64,000 nt of DNA from Ramlibacter cellulosilyticus (GTDB lineage Bacteria > Pseudomonadota > Gammaproteobacteria > Burkholderiales > Burkholderiaceae_C), in the NCBI RefSeq assembly GCF_014297465.1, contig NZ_JACORT010000003.1, positions 186,001 to 250,000 on the forward strand. The letters are read 5' to 3'. The notes under the pieces are model-generated. The model saw only the letters and a program-made list of their open reading frames with translations, ran no database searches and was not told where the DNA came from. Position numbers and translations under genes: made by a program. Shown one piece after another: positions 36,038-47,412 of this stretch (positions are counted from its first letter, which is position 1; each line of letters begins with the position of its first letter).

Positions 36038-37669
36038 ATGAGGATCGCCCCCCTGTTGCGCGCCTGGATCGCGCTTGCCCTCGCCGCCTGGCTCGCCGCG
36101 TCGCCTGCGTTCGCCGCGACGGAGCGCCCGCGGCTCGTCGTGCTGTTCGTCGTGGACGGCCTGCCGCAGCGGCAGGTGGCCGCCTACCGGGACCAGCTCG
36201 CACCCGACGGCCTGGCGCGCTTCCTCGCGCGCGGCGCCTCGTTCGAGCAGGCGCACTATGGCTACGCCTTCACCGTGACGGCGGCAGGCCATGCGACGCT
36301 GCTCACCGGTGCGTATCCGCACCGCACGGGCATCATCGGCAACCAGTGGCTGGACATCGCCACCGGCCAGCAGGTCTACTGCACCGGCGACCCGCTCGCG
36401 GAGTACATCGGCCACCTCACCGATCCGCTCGACGGCACCAGCCCGCGCAACCTGAAGGTGGAGACGCTCGGCGACGTGCTGCGCAAGGCGGAACCGCGCG
36501 CCAAGGTGCTGGCCGTGTCGGGCAAGGACCGCGGCGCCATCCTGCCCGCGGGCCATGCGGGCACCGCGTACATGTACATGAGCGACAGCGGCGGCTTCGC
36601 CTCCAGCAGCTACTACATGCGAGAGCATCCGGGCTGGGTACAGGCGTTCAACGGCGCGAAGCCCGCCGACCGCTTCTTCCATGCGGAGTGGAAGCCCCTG
36701 CTCGCGGAAGAGGCCTACGCGCGCTCGCTGCCGGACAACCAGCCCTGGTTCCCGCGCCCCGGCCGCCTGCCGATGAAGATGGGCGCCGCCGATGAGGCTC
36801 CCGGGCCGAAGTTCTACGGCGCCTTGCTCGCCAGCCCCTTCGCCGACGCACTCACGCTGGACTTCGCGCGCGCCGCGATCGCGGGGGAGAAGCTCGGAGC
36901 GGACGACGTGCCCGACATCCTCGCCATCAGCCTCTCGGGGCACGACTACGTCAACCACCAGTGGAGCGCGGAGTCGCGCCTGTCGCACGACCACCTGCTG
37001 CACCTCGACCGCCTGCTGCAGGCCTTCTTCGCGGACCTGGACCGCACCGTGGGCCGCGACCGCTACCTCGCCGTGCTGACGGCCGACCATGGCTTCATGC
37101 CTGCGCCGGAGGTGAGCCAGGCGCGCGGCCTGTCGGCCGGCCGGCTCTCGGGCAGCCAGCTCCTGGCCGCCGTGAACGCGGCGCTGGAAAAGCGCTTCGA
37201 CGCGCCCCGGCTCGTGCAGGCGATGTCCGCCTCCGCGCTGGTGATCGATCGCAAGCAGCTCGCCGCGCGCGGACTCGCGCTGGACGCCGTCGCCGACGCC
37301 GCGCGCGAAGCGCTGCTCGCGCAGCCGCCGATCGCCGCCGCGTACACGCGCCGCGAACTCGCGAGCGGCAGCCGCGCCGGGGCGCCCCTGTTCGAGGCGA
37401 TGCGCAACACCTGGCACCCGGACGTCTCCGGCGACGTGCAGTACGCGTTGCAGCCGTACTGGATGTTCGGCAATGCGGGCAGCACGCACGGCTCGCCCTA
37501 CGAGTACGACACGCACGTGCCGCTGCTGGCGTGGGGCCCCAGCTGGGTGCATGCAGGGCCGCGCGACGCGCGCGCGGAAATCGCGGACATCGCGCCCACG
37601 CTGGCCGGGATCCTCGGCATCCCGGCGCCGGCGGGCAACCAGGGCAAGCCGCTGCGCCTCGCGCGCTGA
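36038..37669 (+). CDS. Secreted alkaline phosphatase family protein (PafA-like)
   Basis: 543 residues with a signal peptide (LAAWLAASPAFA-A, cleaved near 27). Metal site residue Asp40 (VVDG), nucleophile threonine Thr81 in TAAGHATLLTG, and later metal ligands SGHDYVNHQ, TADHGF and the C-terminal THVPLLAWG. Matches the calcium- or zinc-activated PafA/PhoV group that releases phosphate from monoesters in the periplasm. No Pho-box seen upstream. Likely supplies phosphate; specificity unproven. Confidence 0.87.
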   Translation: MRIAPLLRAWIALALAAWLAASPAFAATERPRLVVLFVVDGLPQRQVAAYRDQLAPDGLARFLARGASFEQAHYGYAFTVTAAGHATLLTGAYPHRTGIIGNQWLDIATGQQVYCTGDPLAEYIGHLTDPLDGTSPRNLKVETLGDVLRKAEPRAKVLAVSGKDRGAILPAGHAGTAYMYMSDSGGFASSSYYMREHPGWVQAFNGAKPADRFFHAEWKPLLAEEAYARSLPDNQPWFPRPGRLPMKMGAADEAPGPKFYGALLASPFADALTLDFARAAIAGEKLGADDVPDILAISLSGHDYVNHQWSAESRLSHDHLLHLDRLLQAFFADLDRTVGRDRYLAVLTADHGFMPAPEVSQARGLSAGRLSGSQLLAAVNAALEKRFDAPRLVQAMSASALVIDRKQLAARGLALDAVADAAREALLAQPPIAAAYTRRELASGSRAGAPLFEAMRNTWHPDVSGDVQYALQPYWMFGNAGSTHGSPYEYDTHVPLLAWGPSWVHAGPRDARAEIADIAPTLAGILGIPAPAGNQGKPLRLAR

Positions 37670-37881
37670 CCGCCCATCGCCGGACCATGAAAACTTCACC
37701 AACGGGCAACACGGGGCTTACCCCGCGGTTACGCGCCAGGAGCAACCTAGGGCGCTCGCAACGCGGCAGGAAACAACCTACACAGGGTTGCGCCGGGAAC
37801 TGTCGGCTGGGTCAGCCGTCGGCAGGCACCCTCAGCGCCTGCTGAACTTGCCCGCCTCCTGACGGAACAAGAAGGACATCG

Positions 37882-39537
37882 ATGCCCACACCCCCGCCGT
37901 CCGCACCGGCCGATCCCCCCGAATACTTCGAACAGCCCGAGCCGCCGCCGCGGCGGAAGCTGAGCCGCCGTGCGTCCGTCATCGGCACCGTGCTCGCCCT
38001 GGTCGTGGCCGCGGGCCTGGCCTGGCTGGCGTGGGACCTCACGCGGCCCGAGCAGACGGCCGGCATGGGCGCGCAAGGCGGCCGGCCCGGCGGCGGCCCC
38101 GGCGGCCCCGGTGGCCCCGGCGGCGCGCGCGGCGCGGTCACCGTCGGCTTCGCCGTCGCGGAGGCCGCGGACATTCCCGTGAACCTCGACGCGCTGGGCA
38201 CGGTCACGCCGCAAGCGACCGTGCGCGTGCGCCCCCAGGTGAGCGGCGTGCTCACGCAGGTGCTGTTCAAGGAAGGGCAGGGCGTCAAGCGCGGGCAGCT
38301 GCTGGCGACCATCGATCCGCGGCCGTTCGAGATGGCCTTGCAGCAGGCCGTGGGCCAGCGCATGCGCGACGAGGCGCAGCTCGCGGCCGCGAGGGTCACC
38401 CTCGAGCGCTTCGAGACGCTGCTCAGGCAGGACTCGATCGCCCGGCAGGAAGTGGACACGCAGCGCGCCACCGTGCGCCAGCTGGAGGCGACCGTCGTTT
38501 CCGACAAGGCGGCGGAAGGCACCGCGCGGCTGAACCTCTCGTACACGCGCATCACCTCGCCCATCGACGGGCGCGTGGGCCTGCGCAACGTCGACATCGG
38601 CAACCAGGTGAGCAACAGCGACACCAACGGCATCGCGGTGATCACCAAGATGACGCCCATCGACGTGGAGTTCGCCATCCCGCAGGACCACGCGGCCTGG
38701 CTGCAGCACAACGGCGGCGGCTTCATGGAGGTGCGTGCCTTCGACCGCACCCGCACCACGCTGCTCGACACCGGCGTGTTCGCCTCCATCGACAACCAGA
38801 TCGACACCACGACCGGCACGGTGCGGGCGAAGGCGCGCTTCAACAACGCGCGGCTGCAGCTCTTCCCCAGCCAGTTCGTCAACGTGCAGCTGCAGGTGCG
38901 CACCATCAACAACGCGGTGGTGGTGCCCGTGACGGCCGTGCGCCAGAGCGGCAGCGGCGAGTACGTCTTCGTGCTGCAGCAGGACCGCACGGTGAAGCAG
39001 CGGCCGGTCGTGCGCGGCCAGCCGCTGGCCGAGCGCGTGCAGATCGTCAGCGGCCTGCAGCTCGGGGAGCGCGTGATCACCGAGGGCGCGGACCGCCTGC
39101 GCGACGGCGCGCGCGTCATGCTGCCGGGCGACACGCCGCCGGCCGGCCGCCAGGGCGGCGGCCGCCGCCGCGACGGCGCTTCCGCGCCCGGGGCCGCGGC
39201 ATCGGGGGCGCAGCCCGGCGCGTCCGAACCCTTCACCGGCGCATCCGCCGCGCAGCGCCCCGCGACGAATCCGTTCGCGGGCGCGTCCGCCGTGCAGCAG
39301 CAGGCCGCCGGCGACCGCACCTGGCCTCGCGGGTCGCCGCCCAACGCCGTCACGCCGTCGCAGGCCGCGGCTTCGTCCGCGATGGGCGCCCCGCCGCAGC
39401 CGGGCGCCAACCTGAGCCCGGAGGAACGCGCCGCGCGCGCGGCCGAGTGGCAGAAGCTCACGCCCGAAGAGCGTGAACAGCGCCGCGCGCAACGGCGCGC
39501 GCAGCGCGAGGCGGCGGGTTCGGCACCAGCGCAATGA
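37882..39537 (+). CDS. mdtA: RND efflux membrane-fusion protein (MdtA-like)
   Basis: 551 residues, much longer than typical MdtA (~415). A Pro-rich cytoplasmic start and one transmembrane anchor (~33-51) come first, then a Gly-rich linker (~60-83). The adaptor core follows (lipoyl-like [26 protein letters not shown], hairpin, beta-barrel [23 protein letters not shown]). The last ~140 residues are low complexity, with two PF(T/A)GASA-type repeats and an Arg/Glu/Gln-rich helix. It joins the inner pump to the outer-membrane channel. The final 4 bp overlap the next pump gene. The 212 bp spacer upstream (37670-37881) shows no clear gene. Confidence 0.9.
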   Translation: MPTPPPSAPADPPEYFEQPEPPPRRKLSRRASVIGTVLALVVAAGLAWLAWDLTRPEQTAGMGAQGGRPGGGPGGPGGPGGARGAVTVGFAVAEAADIPVNLDALGTVTPQATVRVRPQVSGVLTQVLFKEGQGVKRGQLLATIDPRPFEMALQQAVGQRMRDEAQLAAARVTLERFETLLRQDSIARQEVDTQRATVRQLEATVVSDKAAEGTARLNLSYTRITSPIDGRVGLRNVDIGNQVSNSDTNGIAVITKMTPIDVEFAIPQDHAAWLQHNGGGFMEVRAFDRTRTTLLDTGVFASIDNQIDTTTGTVRAKARFNNARLQLFPSQFVNVQLQVRTINNAVVVPVTAVRQSGSGEYVFVLQQDRTVKQRPVVRGQPLAERVQIVSGLQLGERVITEGADRLRDGARVMLPGDTPPAGRQGGGRRRDGASAPGAAASGAQPGASEPFTGASAAQRPATNPFAGASAVQQQAAGDRTWPRGSPPNAVTPSQAAASSAMGAPPQPGANLSPEERAARAAEWQKLTPEEREQRRAQRRAQREAAGSAPAQ

Positions 39538-42500
39538 GTCCGTCCCGTCCCTTCATCCTGCGGCCGGTCGCCACCTCGCTGCTGATGGTGGCCATCGTGC
39601 TCGCCGGCCTGGTGGGCCTGAAGTTCCTGCCGCTGGCGGCGCTGCCGCAGGTCGACTACCCGACCATCCAGGTGCAGACGCTGTACCCGGGTGCGAGCCC
39701 GGAGGTGATGGCGCAGACCGTCACGGCGCCGCTGGAGCGGCAGTTCGGGCAGATGCCGGGCCTGTCGCGCATGAGTTCCACCAGCGCCGCCGGCGTGTCG
39801 GTGGTCACGCTGCAGTTCGGCCTCGGCCTCGCCCTCGACGTCGCCGAGCAGCAGGTGCAGGCAGCGATCAACGCGGGCGGTTCGCTGCTGCCGGCCGACC
39901 TGCCGGCGCCGCCGGTGTATGCCAAGGTGAACCCGGCCGATGCGCCGGTGCTGACGCTGGCGATCACCTCGCCCACGCTGCCGCTCACCGAGGTGCGCAA
40001 CATCGTGGACACGCGCCTCGCGCTGAAGATCAGCCAGGTGAGCGGCGTCGGCCTCGTGACGCTCGCCGGCGGGCAGCGGCCCGCCGTGCGCATCCAGGCG
40101 GACAGCCGTTCGCTCGCGTCGCTCGGGCTCACGCTGGACACGATCCGCACGACCATCGCCGCGGCGAACGCCAACGCGGCCAAGGGCAGCATCGACGGCC
40201 CGACGCGTTCGTACACGATCAACTCCAACGACCAGCTGCTCACGGCCAAGGACTACAGCAGCCTGATCGTGGCGTTCAGGAACGGCGCGCCGGTGCGCGT
40301 GTCCGACGTCGCACAGGTGGTCGAAAGCGCCGAGAACGTGAAGCTCGGCGCCTGGGCGAACGCCCAACCGGCCATCATCCTGAACGTGCAGCGGCAGCCC
40401 GGTGCGAACGTGATCGCGACGGTGGATGCCATCAAGGAGCGCCTGCCGGAGCTCACGGCCGGCCTGCCGGGTTCCATGGAAGTGCACGTGCTGGCCGACC
40501 GCACCACCGGCATCCGCGCCTCGGTGGAGCACGTGTCGATCGAGCTCGTGCTGGCGGTGGTGATGGTGGTGCTGGTGATCTTCGCCTTCCTGCACAGCCC
40601 GCGCGCCACGCTGATCGCGAGCCTGGCCGTGCCGATCTCGCTGATCGGCACCTGCGGCGTGATGTACCTGCTGGGGTACAGCCTGAACAACCTGTCGCTG
40701 ATGGCGCTCACGATCGCCACCGGCTTCGTGGTGGACGACGCGATCGTGATGATCGAGAACATCTCGCGGCACATCGAGGACGGCCAGAAGCCGATGCAGG
40801 CGGCGCTGCAGGGCGCGAGCGAGATCGGCTTCACCATCATCTCGCTGACGGTTTCGCTGGTCGCGGTGCTGATCCCGCTGCTGTTCATGGGCGACGTCAT
40901 CGGCCGGCTGTTCCGCGAGTTCGCGGTGACGCTGGCGATCACCATCCTGATCTCCGCGGTCGTGTCGCTGACGCTGGTGCCGATGATGTCCGGCCGCTGG
41001 CTGAAGGCGCACACCGAGCCGGAGAAGGGCCTGGGCGGGAAGATCCAGCGCGGCTTCGACCGCGTGATCCACCACTACGACCGCGCCCTGGTCTGGGTGC
41101 TGGCGCGCCAGAAGCTCACGCTGCTCGTCGCACTGGGCACGCTGGTGCTCACCGTGCTGCTGTACATGCTGATCCCGAAGGGCCTGTTCCCCACGCAGAA
41201 CACGGGGCAGCTGCAGGTGCGCGTGGAGGCGGCGCAGTCCATCTCGTATCCGCGCATGGCCGAACTGCAGCAGCAGGTGGCCAGGGCGCTGCTGGAAGAT
41301 CCGGCGGTCGAATCCATCGCCAGCTTCGTCGGCGTGGACGCGGCGAATGCCACGATGCTGCACACCGGCCGCATGCTGGTGAACCTGAAGTCCGCCCGCG
41401 GCAGCCTGCAGCCGGTGATGGACAGGCTGCGCGAACGGGGCCAGCGCGTCGCGGGCGTGCGGATCTTCCTGCAGCCGGTGCAGGACCTCACCATCGAATC
41501 GGAAACGGGGCCGACCCAGTACCGGATCTCGCTGGAAGGCGCGGACACGCCGACGGTGAACGAGTGGGCCCAGCGCGTGGTGGACCGCCTGCGGCAGGAG
41601 CGCAAGCTCGCGAACGTGACGACGGACGCGGGCGCCACCGGCGCGGCGATGTACGTGGACGTGGACCGCGACACCGCGGCGCGCCTGGGCATCAGTACGT
41701 CCTCGATCAACGACGCGCTGTACAGCGCGTTCGGCCAGCGCATCGTCTCCACGATCTTCACCGAGACCAACCAGTACCGCGTGGTGCTGGAGGCGCGCCC
41801 GGAGACCACGACGAACGCCGTGGAAGGCATCCAGCTGCGCGCGAGCTCGGGCGAGGCGACGCCGCTGACGGCCGTGGCGCGCATCAGCGAGCGGCGGGCG
41901 CCGCTGCAGGTGACGCACGTGGCGCAGTACCCCGCGGCGACGATCGGCTTCGACACGGCGCCCGGCGTGGCACTGGGCACCGCCGTGGACGTGATCCGCG
42001 GTGTGGTGAAGGAGCTGCAGCTGCCGGCGACGGTGAGCGTCACCTTCCTCGGCGCGGCGGGCGCGTACGAAACTTCTCTCTCCAACCAGCTCTGGCTGAT
42101 CCTGGCGGCAGTCGTCTGCGTCTACATCGTGCTGGGCGTGCTGTACGAGAGCTACGTGCACCCGCTGACGATCCTCTCCACGCTGCCCTCGGCCGGCATC
42201 GGCGCGCTGCTCGCGCTCATGCTCACGGGCAACGACCTGGGGGTGATCGGCATCATCGGCATCATCCTGCTGATCGGCATCGTGAAGAAGAACGCGATCA
42301 TGATGATCGACTTCGCGCTCGACGCCGAGCGGGAGGAGGGCAGGTCCCCGCGGGAAGCCATCCACCAGGCGGCGCTGCTGCGCTTCCGGCCCATCCTCAT
42401 GACGACGCTGGCGGCGCTGTTCGCGGCGCTGCCGCTGATGTTCGGCTTCGGCGAGGGCGCGGAACTGCGCCGGCCGCTGGGCCTGGCGATCTTCGGCGGG

Positions 42501-42692
42501 CTGATCGTGAGCCAGCTGCTGACGCTGTTCACGACGCCGGTGATCTACCTGGCGTTCGATCGGTTGGGGGAGAGGTTCCGTGGCCGAACTGCCCCCCACC
42601 CATCCTCCCCCCAGAGGGGGGAGGGGCCGGATGTTCCGCCCTCCCCCCCTGGGGGAGGGCCGGGGTGGGGGCACACGCGAGGCGCGGAATGA
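39534..42692 (+). CDS. mdtB: RND multidrug efflux pump subunit MdtB
   Basis: 1052 residues, about twelve transmembrane helices, with the HAE1 start [39 protein letters not shown]. The proton-relay Asp pair lies in [15 protein letters not shown], and the second-half helices include [15 protein letters not shown]. MdtB and MdtC form a heterotrimer pump for drugs, bile-salt-like compounds or novobiocin in other species. The last ~35 residues are not family sequence: they are encoded by a GC-rich palindromic repeat that reads in frame to a stop overlapping mdtC (ATGA). Confidence 0.93.
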   Translation: MSPSRPFILRPVATSLLMVAIVLAGLVGLKFLPLAALPQVDYPTIQVQTLYPGASPEVMAQTVTAPLERQFGQMPGLSRMSSTSAAGVSVVTLQFGLGLALDVAEQQVQAAINAGGSLLPADLPAPPVYAKVNPADAPVLTLAITSPTLPLTEVRNIVDTRLALKISQVSGVGLVTLAGGQRPAVRIQADSRSLASLGLTLDTIRTTIAAANANAAKGSIDGPTRSYTINSNDQLLTAKDYSSLIVAFRNGAPVRVSDVAQVVESAENVKLGAWANAQPAIILNVQRQPGANVIATVDAIKERLPELTAGLPGSMEVHVLADRTTGIRASVEHVSIELVLAVVMVVLVIFAFLHSPRATLIASLAVPISLIGTCGVMYLLGYSLNNLSLMALTIATGFVVDDAIVMIENISRHIEDGQKPMQAALQGASEIGFTIISLTVSLVAVLIPLLFMGDVIGRLFREFAVTLAITILISAVVSLTLVPMMSGRWLKAHTEPEKGLGGKIQRGFDRVIHHYDRALVWVLARQKLTLLVALGTLVLTVLLYMLIPKGLFPTQNTGQLQVRVEAAQSISYPRMAELQQQVARALLEDPAVESIASFVGVDAANATMLHTGRMLVNLKSARGSLQPVMDRLRERGQRVAGVRIFLQPVQDLTIESETGPTQYRISLEGADTPTVNEWAQRVVDRLRQERKLANVTTDAGATGAAMYVDVDRDTAARLGISTSSINDALYSAFGQRIVSTIFTETNQYRVVLEARPETTTNAVEGIQLRASSGEATPLTAVARISERRAPLQVTHVAQYPAATIGFDTAPGVALGTAVDVIRGVVKELQLPATVSVTFLGAAGAYETSLSNQLWLILAAVVCVYIVLGVLYESYVHPLTILSTLPSAGIGALLALMLTGNDLGVIGIIGIILLIGIVKKNAIMMIDFALDAEREEGRSPREAIHQAALLRFRPILMTTLAALFAALPLMFGFGEGAELRRPLGLAIFGGLIVSQLLTLFTTPVIYLAFDRLGERFRGRTAPHPSSPQRGEGPDVPPSPPGGGPGWGHTRGAE
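42591..42677. repeat. GC-rich palindromic repeat inside the 3' end of mdtB (copy 2)
   Basis: CCCCCCACCC, CCCCCCAGAGGGGGGAGGGG and CCCTCCCCCCCTGGGGGAGGGCCGGGGTGGGGGC lie between mdtB and mdtC. They share the GGGGGAGGG-TGGGGTGGGGGC core with 21941, 57935 and 62896. Here the element is translated as the MdtB tail, and the mdtC start falls directly after it. Confidence 0.75.
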
Positions 42693-45600
42693 ACCTCTCC
42701 GCCCCCTTCGTCCGGCGCCCCGTCGGCACCGTCCTGCTGACGGTGTGGATCGCGCTGGCGGGCATCTTCGCCTTCTTCCACCTGCCGGTCGCGTCGCTGC
42801 CGCAGGTGGACTTTCCGGTGATCTCGGTGTCGGCGAGCCTGCCCGGCGCGAGCCCGGACACCATGGCCAGCAGCGTGGCGACACCGCTGGAGCGGCGGCT
42901 CGCCACGATCGCGGGCGTCAACGAGATCACGTCCAACAGCGGCAACGGCAGCACGCGCGTCACGCTGCAGTTCGACCTGAACCGCAACATCGACGCCGCG
43001 GCGCGCGAGGTGCAGGCGGCCATCAACGCGACGCGCGCGGACCTGCCGTCCACGCTGCGCAGCAACCCGACCTATCGCAAGGCCAACCCCTCGGCCGCGC
43101 CGGTGATCATCCTCGCGCTGACCTCCGCCTCGCGCTCGCCCGGCCAGATCTACGACGCGGTGTCCAACATCGTGCAGCAGAAGATCGCGCAGGTGCCCGG
43201 CGTCGGCGACGTGGAGCTGGGCGGCGGATCGCAGCCGGCCGTGCGCATCGAGCTGATCCCCTTCGCCCTCAGCCGCTACGGCATCGCCTCGGAGGACATC
43301 CGCGCGGCCATCCAGGCCGGCACCGCCAACCGCCCGAAGGGGGACGTCAGCGTCAACGGCACGCGGCTGCAGATCTACACCGGCACCGGCATGGCCAACA
43401 ACGGCAAGACCGCGTCCGACTATCGCGACCTGGTCGTCGGCTGGCGCAACGGCGCTGCGGTACGCCTGGCCGACGTCGCCGAGGTGAGCGACGGCGTCGA
43501 GAACATCAATACCATGGGCCTGTTCAATGGCCGGCCCGCGGTGATCGTGCTGGTGACGCTGCAGGCCGGCGCGAACGTGATCGAGACCGTCGACGCGGTG
43601 CGCGACCTGCTGCCCGAGCTGGAAGCGGCGCTGCCCGACGACATCGCGCTGGAGGTCGCCTCCGACCGCACGCACTCCATCCGCGCCTCGCTGCACGAGG
43701 TGGAGGTGACGCTGGTCATCGCGATCCTGCTGGTGGTGCTGGTGGTGAGCGTGTTCCTGCGCAGCGCCCGCGCCACCTTCATCCCCGCGGTCGCGACCGT
43801 CGTCTCCCTGCTGGGCACCTTCGGCGTGATGTGGATGCTGGGCTTCTCGCTCAACAACCTCTCGCTGATGGCCTTGACGGTGGCCACCGGCTTCGTGGTC
43901 GACGACGCCATCGTGGTGCTGGAGAACACGTCGCGGCACATCGAGGCGGGCATGGACCGTTTCCAGGCCGCCTTGCGCGGCGCGCGCGAGGTGGGCTTCA
44001 CCGTGCTCTCGATCAGCCTGTCGCTGATCGCCGTGTTCATCCCGCTGCTGTTCATGGGCGGGCAGGTGGGGCGCCTCTTCCGCGAGTTCGCGGTGACGCT
44101 GTCCGCCGCCGTGATGATCTCGCTGCTGATCTCGCTGACCACCACGCCGATGATGTGCGCGTGGCTGCTTCGCCGCGACGCGCACGCGAAGAAGCCGGGC
44201 CGCCTCTCGCGCTGGGCCGAGCAGGGCTTCGGCCTCGCGCAGCGCGCCTACGCGGCGAGCCTGGACTGGGCGCTGGCCGCGCGCTGGCTGGTGCTGCTGA
44301 TCCTGGTGCTGGTGATCGTGCTGAACGGCTTCCTGTTCGTGCGCGTGCCCAAGGGCTTCTTCCCGCAGCAGGACACGGGCCAGATCAACGGCGGCATCCG
44401 CGCGGACCAGAGCATCTCGTTCCAGCAGATGCAGGACAAGATCAAGCAGCTCGTGGAGATCATCCGCGCCGACCCGGCGGTGGACACGGTGGTGGCTTTC
44501 ACCGGCGGCGGCCGCGCGGGCGGCGGCTTCATGTTCGTGAACCTCAAGCGCGGGCAGGGCGCCGAGCGGGGCCAGGCCGTGATCGCGCGGCTGCGGCCCA
44601 AGCTCGCGCAGGTGACCGGCGTGAGCCTCTTCCTCAACCCGGTGCAGGACCTGCGCATGGGCGGGCGGTCCTCCAACAGCACCTACCAGTACACGCTCAA
44701 GAGCGACAACGAGGCGGACCTCAAGCTGTGGGCCACGCGCCTGGCCGAAGCCATGAAGCGGCAGCCGGCGCTGACGGACGTGGACACCGACCAGCAGGAG
44801 AACGGCGTCGAGACGTACGTCGAGGTCGACAAGCAGACCGCGGCGCGCCTGGGCATCAGCTCGCGCGACGTGGACAACGCCTTGTACGACGCCTTCGGCC
44901 AGCGGCAGGTGGCGACCATCTACGAGGACCTGAACCAGTACAAGGTGATCATGCAGATGGCGCCGCGCTACATCCGCAGCCCGGAGGCGCTGAAGAACGT
45001 GTACGTGCCGGCGAGCGAGACCGGTGCGGCCACGGTGCAGGCCGCCGCGCAGTCGTCGTCCGCGACGTCCACCACGACCACCACCGGCTCCGCGACGGCC
45101 ACCTCCGCCAATCCTTCGCTGCGCGACGCGTCCACGGGCGCCGCGGTGAGCACCTCGGTGACGCCCATGGTGCCGCTGTCCGCCATCGCGCGTTTCGCCG
45201 AGCGGCCCACGGCCACCTCCATCAACCACCAGGACGCCGAGCTGGCCACCACGGTGTCGTTCAACCTGGAGGAGGGCTACACCCTGCAGGACGGACAGAA
45301 CGCCGTGCGCGCGGCCGCCGACGAGATCCGCATGCCGATCAACGTGCGCGGCAGCTTCCAGGGGCAGGCGCGCCAGGCGCAGGAGACCAACCAGCAGCAG
45401 CCGCTGCTGATCCTCGCGGCCATCGTCGTCATCTACATCGTGCTCGGGGTGCTGTACGAGAGCCTCGTGCACCCGATCACGGTGCTCTCCACGCTGCCTT
45501 CCGCGGGCATCGGCGCGGTGCTCGCGCTGCTGCTGTTCAAGATGGACTTCTCGATCATGGCGCTGATCGGGCTGTTCCTGCTGATCGGCATCGTCAAGAA

Positions 45601-45940
45601 GAACGCGATCCTGATCATCGACTTCGCCCTGGATGCGGAGCGCTCGCGCGGCCTGTCGCCCTACGACGCGGTGCGCGAGGCCTGCCTGCTGCGCTTCCGC
45701 CCCATCCTCATGACCACCCTCGCGGCCATCCTCGGCGCGCTGCCGCTCGCCGTGGGCTTCGGCGAAGGCGCCGAGCTGCGCCGGCCGCTGGGCATCGCCA
45801 TCATCGGCGGCCTCGTGGCCAGCCAGGTGATCACGCTGCTGACGACGCCCGTGGTCTACCTGCTGATGGACAAGCTGCGCCGCCGCAGCCCGAACGAGCG
45901 CCTGCTCTCCCGCCACGGCGACGCCCGGACCGTCACCTGA
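42689..45940 (+). CDS. mdtC: RND multidrug efflux pump subunit MdtC
   Basis: 1083 residues with the typical MdtC start ([41 protein letters not shown]), Asp pair [15 protein letters not shown], and C-terminal [16 protein letters not shown] ~40-residue Ala/Ser/Thr-rich stretch (about 775-815; [17 protein letters not shown]) inserts into the second periplasmic loop and is missing from usual members. Starts at the A of ATGA overlapping the mdtB stop. Confidence 0.93.
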   Translation: MNLSAPFVRRPVGTVLLTVWIALAGIFAFFHLPVASLPQVDFPVISVSASLPGASPDTMASSVATPLERRLATIAGVNEITSNSGNGSTRVTLQFDLNRNIDAAAREVQAAINATRADLPSTLRSNPTYRKANPSAAPVIILALTSASRSPGQIYDAVSNIVQQKIAQVPGVGDVELGGGSQPAVRIELIPFALSRYGIASEDIRAAIQAGTANRPKGDVSVNGTRLQIYTGTGMANNGKTASDYRDLVVGWRNGAAVRLADVAEVSDGVENINTMGLFNGRPAVIVLVTLQAGANVIETVDAVRDLLPELEAALPDDIALEVASDRTHSIRASLHEVEVTLVIAILLVVLVVSVFLRSARATFIPAVATVVSLLGTFGVMWMLGFSLNNLSLMALTVATGFVVDDAIVVLENTSRHIEAGMDRFQAALRGAREVGFTVLSISLSLIAVFIPLLFMGGQVGRLFREFAVTLSAAVMISLLISLTTTPMMCAWLLRRDAHAKKPGRLSRWAEQGFGLAQRAYAASLDWALAARWLVLLILVLVIVLNGFLFVRVPKGFFPQQDTGQINGGIRADQSISFQQMQDKIKQLVEIIRADPAVDTVVAFTGGGRAGGGFMFVNLKRGQGAERGQAVIARLRPKLAQVTGVSLFLNPVQDLRMGGRSSNSTYQYTLKSDNEADLKLWATRLAEAMKRQPALTDVDTDQQENGVETYVEVDKQTAARLGISSRDVDNALYDAFGQRQVATIYEDLNQYKVIMQMAPRYIRSPEALKNVYVPASETGAATVQAAAQSSSATSTTTTTGSATATSANPSLRDASTGAAVSTSVTPMVPLSAIARFAERPTATSINHQDAELATTVSFNLEEGYTLQDGQNAVRAAADEIRMPINVRGSFQGQARQAQETNQQQPLLILAAIVVIYIVLGVLYESLVHPITVLSTLPSAGIGAVLALLLFKMDFSIMALIGLFLLIGIVKKNAILIIDFALDAERSRGLSPYDAVREACLLRFRPILMTTLAAILGALPLAVGFGEGAELRRPLGIAIIGGLVASQVITLLTTPVVYLLMDKLRRRSPNERLLSRHGDARTVT

Positions 45941-45945
45941 AAAGA

Positions 45946-47355
45946 ATGAACCGTTTCCGTCCCCTTGCCCTGATCGCCGCGCTGCTGCTCGCCGGCTGTG
46001 CCAGCCTGGAGCCCGCCTACGAATTGCCCGTCACGGACATGCCCGTCGCCTTCAAGGAAGGCAAGGGCGTGTGGGTGCAGGCCGCGCCCGCCGACACGCT
46101 GGAGAAAGGGCCGTGGTGGGAGCTGTTCGACGACCCGCTGCTGAACGCGCTGGCGTCGCAGGTGGAGATCTCCAACCAGAACGTCGTGGCCGCGGTGGCT
46201 GCGTACGACCAGGCCCGCGCGATCACGCGCGAGCAGCGCGCCTCCCTGTTCCCGCAGGTGAACCTGGATGCGAGCCAGAACCGCACCGGCGGCCCGGACC
46301 GCCCGACCACGCGCTCGTACCGCGTGAACATCGGCGCCACCTGGGAGCCGGACGTGTTCGGGCGCTTGCGCCTGGCGGTGCAGGGCGCGCGCTACGGCGA
46401 GCAGATCGCGCAGGCGGACCTGTACGCGGCGCAACTCGCGGCACGCGGCGAACTCGCCGCCAACTACTTCGCGCTGCGCCAGGCGGACATCGCCTACGCC
46501 TTGCAGCAGCAGGTGGTGGCGGGCTACCAGCGCAACCTGCAGATCACGAGCAACCGCTACCAGGCCGGCGTGGTCGCGCGCACCGACACGCTGCAGGCCG
46601 AGAGCCAGCTCGCCAACGCGCGCGCGGACCTGCTGGGCATCGAGCAGCAGCGCGCCACCTTCGAGCATGCGGTGGCGGTGCTGGTGGGACGTGCGCCGGC
46701 CAACTTCGACATCCCGGTCGACCTGAAGTGGAGCGTGAAGATCCCCTCGCTGCCGCAGGAAGTGCCCAGCACGCTGCTGCAGCGGCGGCCGGATATCGCC
46801 GCGGCCGAGCGGCAGGTGGCGCAGGCCAATGCGCAGATCGGCATCGCACGCGCCGGCTACTTCCCGAGCTTCGGCATCACGGGCTCGCTCACGTCCTCGG
46901 CCGCCACGATCGGCGACCTGTTCAACGCGTCCAGCCTGGCCTGGGCACTGGGCACGTCGGTGGCGCAGATGATCTTCGACGCGGGCGCGACGAGCGCGCG
47001 GGTGGACCAGTCGCGCGCGGCGCTGAACGCGTCGGCCGCCCGCTATCGCCAGACCGTGCTCACGGCCTTCCAGGACGTGGAGGACCAGCTGGTCGCGCTG
47101 CGGGTGCTGGAGCAGCAGCAGGCGCTGCGCGCGCAGGCGAGCCGCGCGGCCGACCTGGTGGAACAGCAGGTGCTCAATCGCTACGAGGCGGGGCAGGTGA
47201 ACTACACCGAGGTCATCACGGCGCAGCAGAGCGCGGCGTCGGCGCGGCGGTCGCTCATCCAGGCGCAGATCGACCGGCAGGTCGCCGTGGTCGCGCTGAT
47301 CCAGGCGCTCGGGGGCGGCTGGCCCGGCCTGGCCCTCGCGGAGGCCGGACGCTGA
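45946..47355 (+). CDS. Outer-membrane efflux lipoprotein (NodT/OprM family)
   Basis: 469 residues. A lipoprotein signal (LIAALLLAGCAS) places the lipid on Cys18. Two outer-membrane efflux protein domains follow (ALASQVEISNQNVVAAVAAYDQARAI; ARAGYFPSFGITGSLTSSA...), with long coiled-coil helices. It forms the trimeric outlet of the MdtABC pump. Five bases after the mdtC stop, so fourth gene of the operon. Ends GWPGLALAEAGR, typical of the family. Confidence 0.92.
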   Translation: MNRFRPLALIAALLLAGCASLEPAYELPVTDMPVAFKEGKGVWVQAAPADTLEKGPWWELFDDPLLNALASQVEISNQNVVAAVAAYDQARAITREQRASLFPQVNLDASQNRTGGPDRPTTRSYRVNIGATWEPDVFGRLRLAVQGARYGEQIAQADLYAAQLAARGELAANYFALRQADIAYALQQQVVAGYQRNLQITSNRYQAGVVARTDTLQAESQLANARADLLGIEQQRATFEHAVAVLVGRAPANFDIPVDLKWSVKIPSLPQEVPSTLLQRRPDIAAAERQVAQANAQIGIARAGYFPSFGITGSLTSSAATIGDLFNASSLAWALGTSVAQMIFDAGATSARVDQSRAALNASAARYRQTVLTAFQDVEDQLVALRVLEQQQALRAQASRAADLVEQQVLNRYEAGQVNYTEVITAQQSAASARRSLIQAQIDRQVAVVALIQALGGGWPGLALAEAGR

Positions 47356-47365
47356 TCAGGGGCTT

Positions 47366-47406
47366 TTGATCGGCGTCAACTCCGCGCAAGCGCCGCGGGG
47401 TACCGT
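47366..47406 (+). promoter_or_regulatory. Candidate FNR-type box and -10 before the 47413 gene
   Basis: TTGAT-CGGC-GTCAA (47366-47379) differs from the FNR consensus TTGAT-N4-ATCAA at one base and from the oxc/tct boxes at one base. TACCGT (47401-47406) starts 29 bases from the centre, matching a class II promoter. A start there would leave almost no leader before the ATG at 47413. Chance occurrence is possible. Confidence 0.35.
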
Positions 47407-47412
47407 CGCGGC

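Noticed and set aside
37812..42884. A 1690 aa minus-strand open frame antisense to mdtA/mdtB
   Set aside because: Composition is His/Arg/Gln-rich and shows no domain; it mirrors the RND genes, which have clear motifs.
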